From: Neckera pumila
Lineage: Eukaryota; Streptophyta; Bryopsida; Hypnales; Neckeraceae
Direction: 5' to 3'
NCBI GenBank assembly: GCA_963969595.1
Contig: OZ018408.1
Span: 18,535,823 to 18,599,822 of the forward strand
Length of the DNA: 64,000 bases
Part shown: one piece after another, positions 35,501 through 47,058 of the stretch
Position numbering within the stretch: the stretch's first letter is position 1
How the letters are laid out: each line of letters starts with the position of its first letter
The notes under the pieces: generated by a model
Seen by the model: the letters and a program-made list of their open reading frames with translations, nothing else
Told to the model about the DNA's origin: nothing
Databases searched by the model: none
Position numbers and translations under genes: made by a program

Positions 35501-35878
35501 TTTTGTTCATTTTTTGAACATTTAATGTTTGTGACTTTATCCTATATATTGATACCATTGAAATTTAATGTTGAATATTTTAAAATTATGATTCATGAAG
35601 TAAAGAACATCTTCAAAATCGAGGGACAAGGGAACATCTTCAAAATCAAAGAAAACATGATCCAATATTCATGATGAGCCAAGCTTTGCTAACCTAGACC
35701 CAGCCTCCTTTCTAACTAGGCCCAATATGCCCAACTGCCGTTCACTTAAGCTTGGACACAAATTGATCAAGCTTGCCAAAGTTTGAAATTTTTGGCAAAT
35801 TTTATTTTTATTTTTTCCTCCTCTAGAGCTAGCTGAAACCTAGAACTCCACCACTCATATTTTGAAAAAAGCACTATA

Positions 35879-36509
35879 CAGTGACTCACAAAAGTAATTG
35901 ACACCCCATATAAATTAATCTTTTAAATTGAGAAATTAGAATTATGAAGTGAAATTTGGACATGCTCTTATACAAAGGGATGCTACCTTCCTGTTCAATT
36001 TAACTTAAAATGGACTATATTTAGACCTATTTTTGATGAAATTTCGCTTGAAAAAAAAACTTTTTGTGAGAAGCCAAATGTTTAATTCCTTTCCATGGGA
36101 AGAATGTACATCTTGAATAGAATCACATTTCACAAGTTTCATGAATTGTGGATTTCTCATGAATAAAATATTAAAAAATCAAAATTTTAGGGTCAAATTT
36201 TAGTCCTTAATATTTTATTCATGAGAAATCCATAATTCATGAAACTTGTAAAATGTGATTCTATTCAAGATGTACATTCTTCCCATGGAAAGGAATTAGA
36301 CATTTTGGCTTCTCACAAAAAGTTTTTTTTTCAAGCAAAATTTCATCAAAATAAAAATAGGTCTATATATAGTCCATTTTAAGTAAAATTGAACAAGAAG
36401 GTAGCATCCCTTTTGTATAAGAGCATGTCCAAATTTCACTTCATAATTCCAATTTCTCAATTTAAAAGAATGATTTATATGGGGTGTCAACTCCTTTTGT
36501 GAGTCACCG
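35879..36509. mobile_element. Tc1/mariner-like foldback element
   Basis: 631 bases, almost fully palindromic, with arms of about 300 bases and a loop near 36180-36205. Left terminus CAGTGACTCACAAAAGT, right terminus cttttgtgagtcaccg, flanked by TA at 35877-35878 and 36510-36511. The CAGTG end with TA duplication fits Tc1/mariner. No transposase frame. Confidence 0.8.
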
Positions 36510-36779
36510 TATATACAAGCCATAAATTGTTGAAAAAAGGTCTTTGTATGAGAGTCTTTTTGAAGCTAGTTTCCTATTGGAATTTTTTGGCACATATTCT
36601 CCAAATTGAAATGTTTTGAATTTTTTTGAATATATAGACAACTTTTTTGCAAAAAATAAGCAAAAAAGATTAAAGTAAAAAAATGAAATCAAGTTGTGCA
36701 AAAACTTCCCCAAATTATAGCTGTTTGGAATTTGGATGCCCTCCAAAAAAAAAAATTTTAACTTCAAATACTATAATCT

Positions 36780-36976
36780 CACAATCTGTACGGTCATAAC
36801 CTCCCATCTTTTTATTACAACATAATAACATAGTCTAACACTAGATCTTGTGATTAGATGGAACAAGATTTCATTTGTCATTTTGGGGGGAGGGAGGGGG
36901 GGATTCTTTGCCATCAAAATGGCCCATTTTGAGTGCTTTTGGATGAAATATAGTCAAAAAACTTTAGAGGTTAACT
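36780..36976 (-). mobile_element. TTAA element fragment, subfamily B 5' end
   Basis: Blocks 'acaatctgtacggtcataac', 'agatcttgtgattagatgg' and the end 'aactttagaggttaa' match the left end of subfamily B in reverse. Confidence 0.55.
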
Positions 36977-37854
36977 TCTAGAAGTTTTGAAAAATAACTG
37001 TTAACTACCGAAAAAGTCATATCTACTACTGGACTCTACCGAATTTTTGGAAAAAGCTCCAAATGACAAATGGATTGCGCCATTGGCTTTAGAAGGCCCA
37101 AATTGTCCTTAGAGATCCTTTATTTCCCTCTCCCATATCATTTTGGCTTGCAAAAGCCATTAAACTGGCAGTACGAGGAAACGCAAAAATTTTGGATGAT
37201 TGAATTTGCATTTTCCAAATATTTTGACTTGCCTAGAGTATTTGAAGTTATTTTGGGAGTGCATAGTGAATCCCCTTTGACCTCATTTGGATATTTTAAG
37301 CTTCCAATATGTCGGTCAACGTCTCAAATTTATTTAAATTTTGCCAAAATTTGATGGCGACGCTAGCTGGGGTACTTAATGGTGTTGGAATGCCTTGAAA
37401 CTTGTTGAGGAGTATTGTAATCAATAAAAATTTGATCTTTGTTTTCTAAGAATTTTCCATCACTGGCTAAAGTGGTAGACCTTCTATAAGGTAATCTTTT
37501 GTATTTTAGGAAAATCTAAAGCTTTTTGGGTAACCTCTAGGAAGTTTTCAAATACTAAGCCTATGCTTGTATTTTTACTTTTACTTCCATAAAAAGGTCT
37601 AAATTCATTACCTCTTTTAAATCTTGATGGATAGGAAATTTTTTAATTGGAAGGGAATTTTGACAAACCGATTTTGTTGTTAACCTCCTTGTTTGTTGTT
37701 ATGTCAAAATATCTCTCTTCAATTTTTGATTGCATTGTCCATCATTTTGCTTGAGTTTTTACCTGTAAGATCAACATCCTACTTCTACAATTTTTTGGAA
37801 TGAATGGTAAGTTCTAAATTGACTAACTACAAATATATCTAAGTCTAAAAAGAC

Positions 37855-38036
37855 TTTTCTATTAGTGCAATGTACACAGTGGAAATTTCTGAAATTTTTT
37901 CCACATCTTTTCAAACCATTTTACTACAAGATCCTATGGTTACATATGTCAAAAAAAAAAAAAAAAAAATTGGTACTTGTTCTAAAAATGACACTTTTTG
38001 AGTGTTTCTGGTGAAAACATAGTCATGAAACTTTAG
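37855..38036 (-). mobile_element. TTAA element fragment, subfamily B 5' end
   Basis: Contains 'aagatcctatggttacatat', 'ttggtacttgttctaaaaat' and ends 'catgaaactttagggtt', the B left end in reverse with a decayed TTAA. The preceding 36977-37854 holds nothing I recognise. Confidence 0.6.
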
Positions 38037-38058
38037 GGTTTATGTACTCTTTTTTACA

Positions 38059-38978
38059 TTAACCCCTAAAGGACCATTGTCCGTTCGGAGGACAAATGGG
38101 ATTTTGGGCAGGTACCTACGGGCTGGATTTTGTCGTGATTTTTTGGAACTTTTTCTGAGATAGAAAAATTGCTAAGCTTCATGGGAATATAATTTGTTTT
38201 TCAACTGATGCCTAGGAAAAAAAGGTCATGTCCAAATAAGCTCAAAATAAGGGACGCGGGGCAGTACAAAAGATTTACAATTTTTTTAATTTTTAACTTT
38301 TAATTTTTTTTCTTATAGATTATATTTTTGTCTATTTGAAAGCTTTTATTCATTTCATTTGGATTTGTTATGAGAAAATTATGGACAATCTTGTTTTTCG
38401 GGCACTTAGAGCATCTTCTTGAAAAAAATAACTTGTAGGATTCATTTTTGAATACAGTTTTTACAATTTTTCAAAAATCAAGTTCCATAAGGTTTAGTTT
38501 TTTTCTAGAACAATCTCACCACTGGGATTAGTGCTTTTTAATTCCATATAAAAGATATTAACACTTTAGATTTTCCTTCTATCTCGTACCTACTTCTACT
38601 CAATAGTTTTTTAAATAATGAAAATTAAGTTTTTTTCTTTTCTTTATTTTCTCTATACTCTCAACTCAATTTTCCACTATAAAGATTAAAAGCTCAAAAC
38701 TCTGTAGTGCAAAAGATTTAAGCTAAAAATGTTCAAAGTCATAAAATCTAGTCCCGCAATGTGTTGAAAAACTTTTTTTCCACTTTAAACACAGATATCT
38801 TGCAATCTGTGCAGTCAAAAATTCTCAAATTTTTTCCACACATTGTCATACTAGTTGGGTATAAGATCCTATGGTTAGATGTGGAAAAAAAATTCAGTTT
38901 TTTTTATTCTTTGCTATAGAAATGGCAATTTTGAGTGTTTTTTGGCAAAAAAAATGGCCTTGGTCCTTTAGGAGTTAA
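38059..38978 (-). mobile_element. TTAA element, subfamily A, complete
   Basis: Starts TTAACCCCTAAAGGACCATT and ends 'ttggtcctttaggagttaa'; 920 bases with TTAA at both ends. Internal blocks in the order of the copy at 21013. Confidence 0.9.
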
Positions 38979-40418
38979 AAGAACTTTGTCCGTGACTTCA
39001 AGTCAAATTTTTTATTTTTTATTTTATTTTATTTTATTGATAAAATTTTGATATTTATCATTTTGTAAGTAATGTTTATTTATATTGTTGTTGAGTTTCT
39101 TTTTAGCTTTTGTAGAAAATATTATTGTGATTTTCATAATGTATTATGAAAATCAAATGATATCTTTTATAATATATAGTACTTAGACTGATATGGTGTT
39201 TTTATCAAATATGGTGGTTAGAATAAACAATAAGAATAAGAAAATTTTGAATTTAAAATCATTTAAATTTAAAAAAAATACAAATGAAAAACTTATAATA
39301 TATGTAATTTGGACGCTAACACATGGAGTTTGATATTGCAATATTCACTAAAGATACAATTTTAAAAAATTTCAAAATGGAGCAAAAAAACAAATTTCTT
39401 AAGCTTAGAATCTTGAATCCAATATCGCAAATAAATATTTTGGAATTTACAAAACTAATGCGTCTCAGTCCAAAACTAGATGGAGTTACAAATGTCGGGA
39501 ACTTTTGAAGTTGAGGATCTAGGGCAGTCTACACTTCTAAATATATAAAGATTTATTATTACATTTTAGAATGGTGTTTTATTGATAACTTTTAAAGAAG
39601 AATATAAATTATGATCCATAGATCAAATTCATATGGTTAAAGGTACCTTTACATTTAATGTCATAGATTCTACCACTGTCCCAGAGCACACGAAGTTTGG
39701 GACTATGTTTAATCAATTTTACAACACTTACTAGGTGAACAACCTGGGATGGGTCCTCATGTACATTTCGATCATACTCTCTGTATTTTTGGCTCGACTT
39801 TGCCTCGACGATTCCATGTCTTTCAAACCATTTGGTCCCTATTGAGAAGATTGTCACTTTGGCTAATCTGAATTGCTCGGAACCAAAAAGTGTTCTCACA
39901 TACATTATAGCCGCGTGGTCTCCTGCAACAAGCGCTATGGGACTCGCTTCATAACTCATGCAAAGCGGCGTTATTTAAGGCCCAAACGTGCGCTAGGCTC
40001 CAACCTCACCTTGTGGTCTTTGTGTGGCTCAAATTTGATAATATCTGGCACCGTTCCAAGTTGTTAGCGTGGAAGGAGGGTGGCATTATCTGTTAGTAAA
40101 GGTGTGACCCTCCCGGTTGTAGTTTTTCCTAGGATTCTCTGGTTTCTTTGTTTTCTTGGGTCCTTTTTGCTTGTTATCTCTTCATTTGTCCAGCCTCACA
40201 ACTTGGCTATTTTGTATTGTGGTATTTTTTTAATGTAGTGGATTATCTCCATTTGTTCAAAAATAAATAAACAAAATGTACCTATACACTAATCAATATT
40301 TATCAAGAATTTTGTTAACAAGAAGTTGAAGATTATGTCCCAAATTGGATGTGACTACTCGAAATTGAAGTTCTTACAGGAATTTTAGTTCAAAATCTTA
40401 TTTTAAATATAGTACTTT
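38979..40418. other. Mixed spacer with an unrecognised 116-codon frame
   Basis: AT-rich up to about 39600. A minus-strand frame (39609-39959) begins MSYEASPIALVAGDHAAIMY and has a more protein-like composition than its neighbours, but I recognise no domain. It could be a fragment of a gene or of a transposon. From 39960 to 40270 the sequence is less AT-rich and ends 'ttgttcaaaaataaataaac', which could be the 3' end of a retroposed sequence on the plus strand. Confidence 0.3.
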
Positions 40419-40713
40419 TTAATCCTTGAAGTCCCACTTGAGGATTTTTTTTTCATTAAACAGTCCACGCCAAATTATGATTCAATTACAAAGAGTACAA
40501 ATTTGAAAAAATTGTATTTTTTTTTCATATTTTTGGGTAGCATAATTTTTTCACTCAATCATCCATTGAATAAAAAATTATGTTTCAAGAAAGCGAATCT
40601 TTTTTATCTCAAGAACTTTTTTCAAAAATCACACCAAAAGATAAAGATCATACAAACTTACTTGTATTTTCATTTACAATCCCCTAAAGGAAGAATGTGA
40701 CTTCAAGGATTAA
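40419..40713. mobile_element. Short TTAA element, subfamily F
   Basis: Left end TTAATCCTTGAAGTCCCAC and right end gtgacttcaaggattaa, TTAA on both sides, 295 bases. The interior keeps reduced forms of the 'gcataattttt...ttgaataaaaaattatg' block of subfamily A, so it is probably an internally deleted, diverged member. Confidence 0.7.
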
Positions 40714-40930
40714 AGATTTTTTTTTCACTTCATTGGGCGCTACTTCTTTCCGCCCCACTAGTGACAACTAATTAAAAATCTTGAATTTTAAAATGTTGAA
40801 ATGTCAATATCTAGATTTCTTAAACACTACAAGCCGGGCTACAAGTATGTGAATTGTAAATTCAAAAACTTGTTGAATGTTAATCGATAAAATTTACAAA
40901 CATATTTCCAAGCAACACAAACCAATTGAT

Positions 40931-41834
40931 TTAACCCCTAAAAGTTAGAGACTATGTTTTCACCAAAAACTCTCCAAAACTATCATTTCTATTACAAGTA
41001 CCAAATTTTAGGAAAAAAACATTTTTGGACATACGTAACCATTGGATCTTGTATTAAGCTTGCTTGAGAATATGTAGAAAAAATTTCAGAATTTTCCACC
41101 ATGTAGATTGCAAGATATATTAGCATTTGAATTGACAAAAATCCTTTTTTTGGCCCTGCAAAAAAAACGGGCAGCTGCACTTCACAAGGTCACATTTAAA
41201 TGAAAAAATGTCCAAAATGGTGGTTACTCCTTGGATTCATTCTTCAAAGCAAGTTGGCTGCATGCTTGAAATATTTCAAATCATTTGGAATTGTACAACA
41301 TAGTAGAAAAAAATAGTAAGTAGAAAGAAGTAGAGAATGATTTAAAACACTAGCTGTTTAGAATTTCATTATGGAATTGAAAAATGTCAATCCCAATGTT
41401 TGTAATGCTGTAATAAACAATCTACATCCTATGCTTTTATTTTTTTCAAAAGATATTAAAAATTGAATTAAATGAAGGACTCCAAAGTTTATTTTAGAGT
41501 AGGGAATCCATAACTGCCCGCAAATTAGAACACCTCATAATAATCATCTCATAAATCAAAATGGAATGATTCAAAGCTTTACACATATATATAAATCTAA
41601 AAAACCAATTTCAAGTTTTTATTTTTTTTAAAAGTGATCTTTCAGAGTTTTTTGGGCTGCCCTCCGACTGTTGAAAATGAGTCAAAAGTTCTGAAAATTG
41701 TTGGGCCTTAAAGCTACTCCTTGGGCACATGTTTTGTGAAATTTTCAAAGAAAAAAAATAAAATTTCCGTTTGTAGTGAGCTGCCCAAAATCGCTATGTT
41801 GCCAAAAAACGACGTTTGGTCCTTTAGGGGTTAA
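40931..41834 (+). mobile_element. TTAA element, subfamily B, complete
   Basis: Starts TTAACCCCTAAAAGTTAGAG and ends 'ggtcctttaggggttaa'; 904 bases, TTAA at both ends. The interior gives the reference order for B: 'aactatcatttctattacaa', 'cattggatcttgtattaag', 'gattgcaagatatattagca', 'ttctttggattcattc'-type block, 'gtaatgctgtaataaac', 'tagggaatccataactgccc' and 'gaatgattcaaagc'. No coding frame. Confidence 0.9.
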
Positions 41835-42320
41835 GAAGCCCTTTCCAACAAGTACGGTAATCCAAACTCAGCAATTATGGTAATCCAAATTCACTTGCAT
41901 GAATTTTATCTCTAGAATACCTTTGATCTATTTTATTGAGACAATACTTACCAATATGATTGATCATCTAGTTAATATGTTATTAATTAATATTGATATA
42001 TTTTTAAATTACATTATTATCACTTTAATTTGGCCAATCTTGTCTCAAACGTAATTTTTGATTTTTTCTTAATCATGCCCTTATGTATTTAATTTGTGCT
42101 ACTCTCTAATCAGAATAAACATAAGCTCATAGAAAAAATGGCAATATTTTTAAATTTTTGAAAGGTGAGGAGGTAGTTTAATTGTGAGGACGTATTAGAT
42201 ATTGCATCTTAAATTTTAAATGACAAGCCAAGCCCTTGGGACTTTGTTTTGAGAGAATTGTTGACAAAAGTTTTTTTGCAATTTTTGGAGTGTTTCGACA
42301 AAATGAACCCACTTCTAGAA

Positions 42321-43241
42321 TTAATCCCTAAAGGACCATTGTCCGTTCAAGGGACAAATGGAATTTTGGGCAGGTACCTACGGGCTGAATTTTTGTTATG
42401 ATTTTCTGAAATTTTTTTTGGAGATAGAAAAATTGATAAGCTTTGTGGGAATATAATTTTTTTCAATTGGTGCTTGGGAACAAAAGTTATGCCCAAATAA
42501 GCTCAAAACAGGGGAGAGGGGGCAACAAAAAAATTTTGCAAAAAATTTAATTTTTATTTTATTTTCCTTATAGATTATATTTTTGTCAATTTGAAAAGCT
42601 TTGATTCATTTCATTTGGATTTGTTATGAGAAAGTTATGGACAATCTTGTTTTTTAGGCAGTTAGAACATCTTCCTAAAAAAAATAACTTGTAGGATTCA
42701 TTTTGGAATGCAATTTTTGCAATTTTTCAGAGAAAAAGGTTCCACATGGTTTAATTATTGTGCTAGAACAATCTTACCATTGGGATTAGTGCATTTTAAT
42801 TCCATCTAAAAGATAGTAATATTTTTTATTTTCCTTCTATCTGGTACCTACTTCTATTTAACAATTTTTTTAAGAATGAAAATTAAGTTTTTTTGAATTT
42901 TTTTTTTTCTTACACTCTCCACTCAATTCTCCACTAGAAAGACTTAAAACTCAAAACTCTGTAGTGCAAAAAATTTAAGTCAAAAATGTTCAAAATCAAA
43001 AAATCTAGTCCCTCAATGTGTTGAAAAACTTGTTTTTTTCACTTCAAACACAAATATCTTGCAATTTGTGTGGTCAAAAATTCTGAAATTTTTTCCACAC
43101 ATTCTTATACTACTTAGGTATAAGATCCTATGGTTAGATGTGCAGAAAAAACAATCTTTAAAACTTTTTACTCTTTGCTCTAGAAATGGCAGTTTTGAAA
43201 GGTTTTTGGCAGAAAAAAGCCCTTGGTCCTTTAGGGGTTTA
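42321..43241 (-). mobile_element. TTAA element, subfamily A, near complete
   Basis: Starts TTAATCCCTAAAGGACCATT and ends 'ttggtcctttaggggttta'; one changed base in the right TTAA. About 920 bases with the usual A interior. Confidence 0.88.
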
Positions 43242-43899
43242 TGGCTTCCTAAGCATGGCATTTAGGTTGCAAAGTCAAAATACTATTTATTGTTTGCTTT
43301 TGCATACATTGACCAAACAAATTTTGGGCAAGCAATATTCAAGACTTATGCCCTGTTTCAAGGAGATTTTGATTTTCCCTTGGGGTTCCCACTAAATAAG
43401 GAAATGTTGTTTAAGGATAAAAACAATAATAAATAGTGGCATTTCAAATTAAAAGTTGTAAAATATTATCCATATGGTTGGATCTCTTACTATACTTATT
43501 AATATTTAGTAATAAAAAATTTAACCAAAATTTTGAAAAATCCTATTAAAATAATTTTAGATTGAATAAAAGCAATTTTTATAAGAATTCTTTTTCTATA
43601 TGTTCAAATTGTTAAAGTTCTTATTATCATAGATTTTAAGGATTTTAATTTTACTTATCTATTCAAGTCGTTTTTAAAGGTTAATTTTTTGAACTAAAAA
43701 AGTTATTTTCTCAAATGAAATGTATTTATATGCTCTAAACTATACAATATTTGCACAACAAAGTTTTGAAATATATGCCATATAAATATCAGAGATTATT
43801 AAAAATTATGCAAATAATTAGGTGAATGATATAACAAAGATTTCTGTGCTTAGGACATGTTTGGATTCATTAAAAATTCAAAATTACAAAACCTAGTTC

Positions 43900-44884
43900 T
43901 TACTCCCTAAAGAATTTAATGCATTTGGGCAAAATCTGGTCAAAATCACCTTTTTTTAAAACAATACAAAAATGTTTATTCTTTTTTATGTTTTGGTAGA
44001 TTCAATCATAGGATCTTTTACTTAACTTGTTAAAGTACACTTTCCTAATGTTTTTGGATAAAATACCTTAACAAGTGCAAGATGATGATACTTGAATTTC
44101 AAAAAGGAGTATTGTCAATTCTCTCCAAATGATAAAGTTTCATCTTTCAAACTCTTCACCCAAAATTGTGTATGTCCTACAACTTGCAATTCTCCACAAT
44201 ATATTGAAGATATACGTTGGAAATAGATTTTTTTTTTTTTTTAAAAATTCACATTCATGCTTGAAAAAAATAGATAATAAAAAGCAATTAAATATGATTA
44301 AAAATACTAATTGTTAAGACTTTAGTTATAGAAAGTTCTAATTCCAACAGATGTCATATAATCCTTCAACAAACAACCTTCATTCTATGTTTTTATTTTT
44401 TTCCAAAAATATTAAAATTATTGAAAATCTTGAAAACGACTTCAAAATTCATTTTTCAATAAAGTTTCTAAAATGTGCTTGCAAACTAAAACTCTTCTTT
44501 CCATTTTCTTTGTTTTTTGAACAAATGAAAAACACACTGCAATCTACAATTCTTCATATCTTTCATCTTGTTTATTGAAATAAAACAATTCAAAGGCTCA
44601 CATTTATATATAAATGTAAAAAGCTAATTCAAATTTCTATTCTTTGAAAAGAGACTTTTTCCAAGTTGCCCGGGATGCAAATGTTAAAAAAAACTTACAT
44701 GTCATGCAAATTTTTTAGAACTATATAGTTAAAAGGTTATGAAAATCATTGCTCATTTAAAGCTTTATTTTGACCACATGTTGTGTGAAAATTCAAAAGA
44801 AAAAATTGGAAAAGATGTTCATAAATTGATGAACAAAATCGCTATGTTGCAAAAAAAAAATGCTATTTGGTCTTTTAGGGATTA
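43900..44884 (+). mobile_element. TTAA element, diverged subfamily B
   Basis: Left end decayed ('ttcttactccctaaag'), right end 'tttggtcttttagggattaa'. Internal blocks 'ataggatcttttacttaac' and 'atcgctatgttgcaaaa' place it in B. Related to 29000-29620. Non-coding. Confidence 0.65.
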
Positions 44885-45905
44885 AAGAGATAATAGAGTC
44901 TTTACATTAGAAGGGAAACAAGGCCATAAAAAGGTTGCTTCCTTTCATTCCTCATGTTTTGTATGTTATACATTTTGTTCCAGCAATCTTTGAATCATTA
45001 GTAACAAATTCTAGAAGCTTTGTGTGTTCTTGATTTTTGGAATTAGGAAGCATATTTTATACCATTAGAAGCTCCTTTGGAAGGACATTCCAATGTTATA
45101 TTATTTGTTGGATTTGAAGAGATATCATTCTTGCAATATGCATTTAAAATTTTCTATACTAGACCCTTAGCAATAGACTTGAAAGCCTTTGTATATTCTC
45201 AATTTTTAAAATTAGCAATCATATTTGTACCATTAAATTTTTTTTTTGAATAATAATATAATGTACTTGTTTCTAATTATGGCCCCTTTCTAAAACCAAA
45301 CCCTATAAATTATTGATTAAAACATATTGTCTTTTTTAAAAGAGTTTAGGACTACTTTTAAAGATATCTATTTTTAGAACTTTAAAATTTATAGTTAAGA
45401 TGAAAAGTTAAAATATTTTTTGACTTTCAACAAGATTCAACAAAAAACAAAGCAATTTCATTATAGGAACACTGCTCAATTGCAATTTGAATGCAATTCA
45501 AAGCAGTCACATTATTACATGATGGATTTGATGAATAACTGCTTCAACAATTTGCAATCAAATTTTTTGTGTCAATATTGTGTCTTGACAAGCAACTAAT
45601 ATGGAAGTCTCTTTCCCAGCTCATCAAGACATGTAAATGAATTAAGACCTCACTTGTTTTCTATCAATAGAATATTTTACTAAATAATGCCATCAGTTTC
45701 ATCCAACTTGTTTTCTAATTATTCTAAAAGAGTTGTTTACGGCATATTCAATTTGAAGTATTTTCAATTTCAATTTCAATTGTAGGGTTTTTACATCATC
45801 TAATTTTGTATTTAATTAAAGAGGACTAAAGACTAGTTTTTGACTCCTATATGAGTGGGTACCAAAATATATTACTTTCTTTCAACCCAACATTCAAAAC
45901 TAAAC
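44885..45905. other. AT-rich spacer, nothing recognised
   Basis: About 1 kb without a long frame, tandem repeat or clear inverted repeat. Confidence 0.5.
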
Positions 45906-46836
45906 TTAACCCCTAAAGTTCACTGACTATGTCTTCACCAAAAACACTCAAAAATTGCCATTTTTGAAACAAGTACCAATTGTTTGTTTTTAAAAAAAAT
46001 TGGCATATGGAATCATAGAATCTTGTAGTATGCTGACTTGAGAACATGTGGTAAGAATTTCAAAAATTTCCACCCCGTGGATTGTGAATATAAGCATTCA
46101 AATTCATTTGAAATCTTTTTTGGGGCCCTACAAAAAATAGGGCAATTGCATTTCACAAGCTCCCTTTTCTATGAAAAAATTTCCAAAATGGTGGTTCTTC
46201 TTTGGATTGTTTTCCTAGACAAGTTGGCCACATGCTTGAAAATTTTCACATCATTTTGAATTGTACAACTTATAGGAAAAAAATAGTAGGTAGATAGTAG
46301 TAGAAATTGATTCAAAACACAAAATTGTTAAGAATTTAAATGTAGAATTGAAAAGCGCCAATCCCAATGTTTGCAATGTTGTAATAAACAATCTACATCC
46401 TATGATTTATTTATTTATTTTTAATATTGAAAATTGAGTAAGATATAGGACTTCAAAGTTTGTTTTAGAGTAGATAATCCATAACTATCTGCAAACAAAA
46501 ACTCCTCATAAATTTTGACTCATTGATCAAAATGAAATCATTCAAAGCTTTACACGTATATGTAATTCTAGAAAACCAATTTCAAATTTTTGTTTTTGAA
46601 ATTAGTGATTTTTTTTTATCTACCCAGACTAGCCATTTAAAAAAAAAAATCACATACGAGGCCATAATTTTTGACTTGTATTTCCAAATGTCATGAAATT
46701 TAGTGCATATGAAAGATGTTCCTTGTCCCTACCTTCTATTCAAATTTGGGCCAAAAATATAGAAATCTCCAATCATACGTGTCTATCCAAAATTGCTATG
46801 TAGCCAAAAAATGCATGATGGTCCTTTAGGGGTTGA
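45906..46836 (+). mobile_element. TTAA element, subfamily B, near complete
   Basis: Starts TTAACCCCTAAAGTTCACTG and ends 'ggtcctttaggggttga' (one base change in the right TTAA). 931 bases with the B block order of 40931-41834. Confidence 0.88.
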
Positions 46837-47058
46837 CCTTATAACAATGTGGCAATCTAACAATGTCCAATGGATGACAAAGAATCCTTCTATATAAGAC
46901 AAAAATGCATATATTCATCCTTGGAATTTTGTGTGAAAAAAACAAACTTCTTCACAGTAGTTTGACCTCCAATGAATGCTCCTGAATTTTTTTAGGGACA
47001 TGATTTACGTGGTACCAAAGCGGACAATTTCCACGGTGACTAGCCTCGTGTTCCATGG

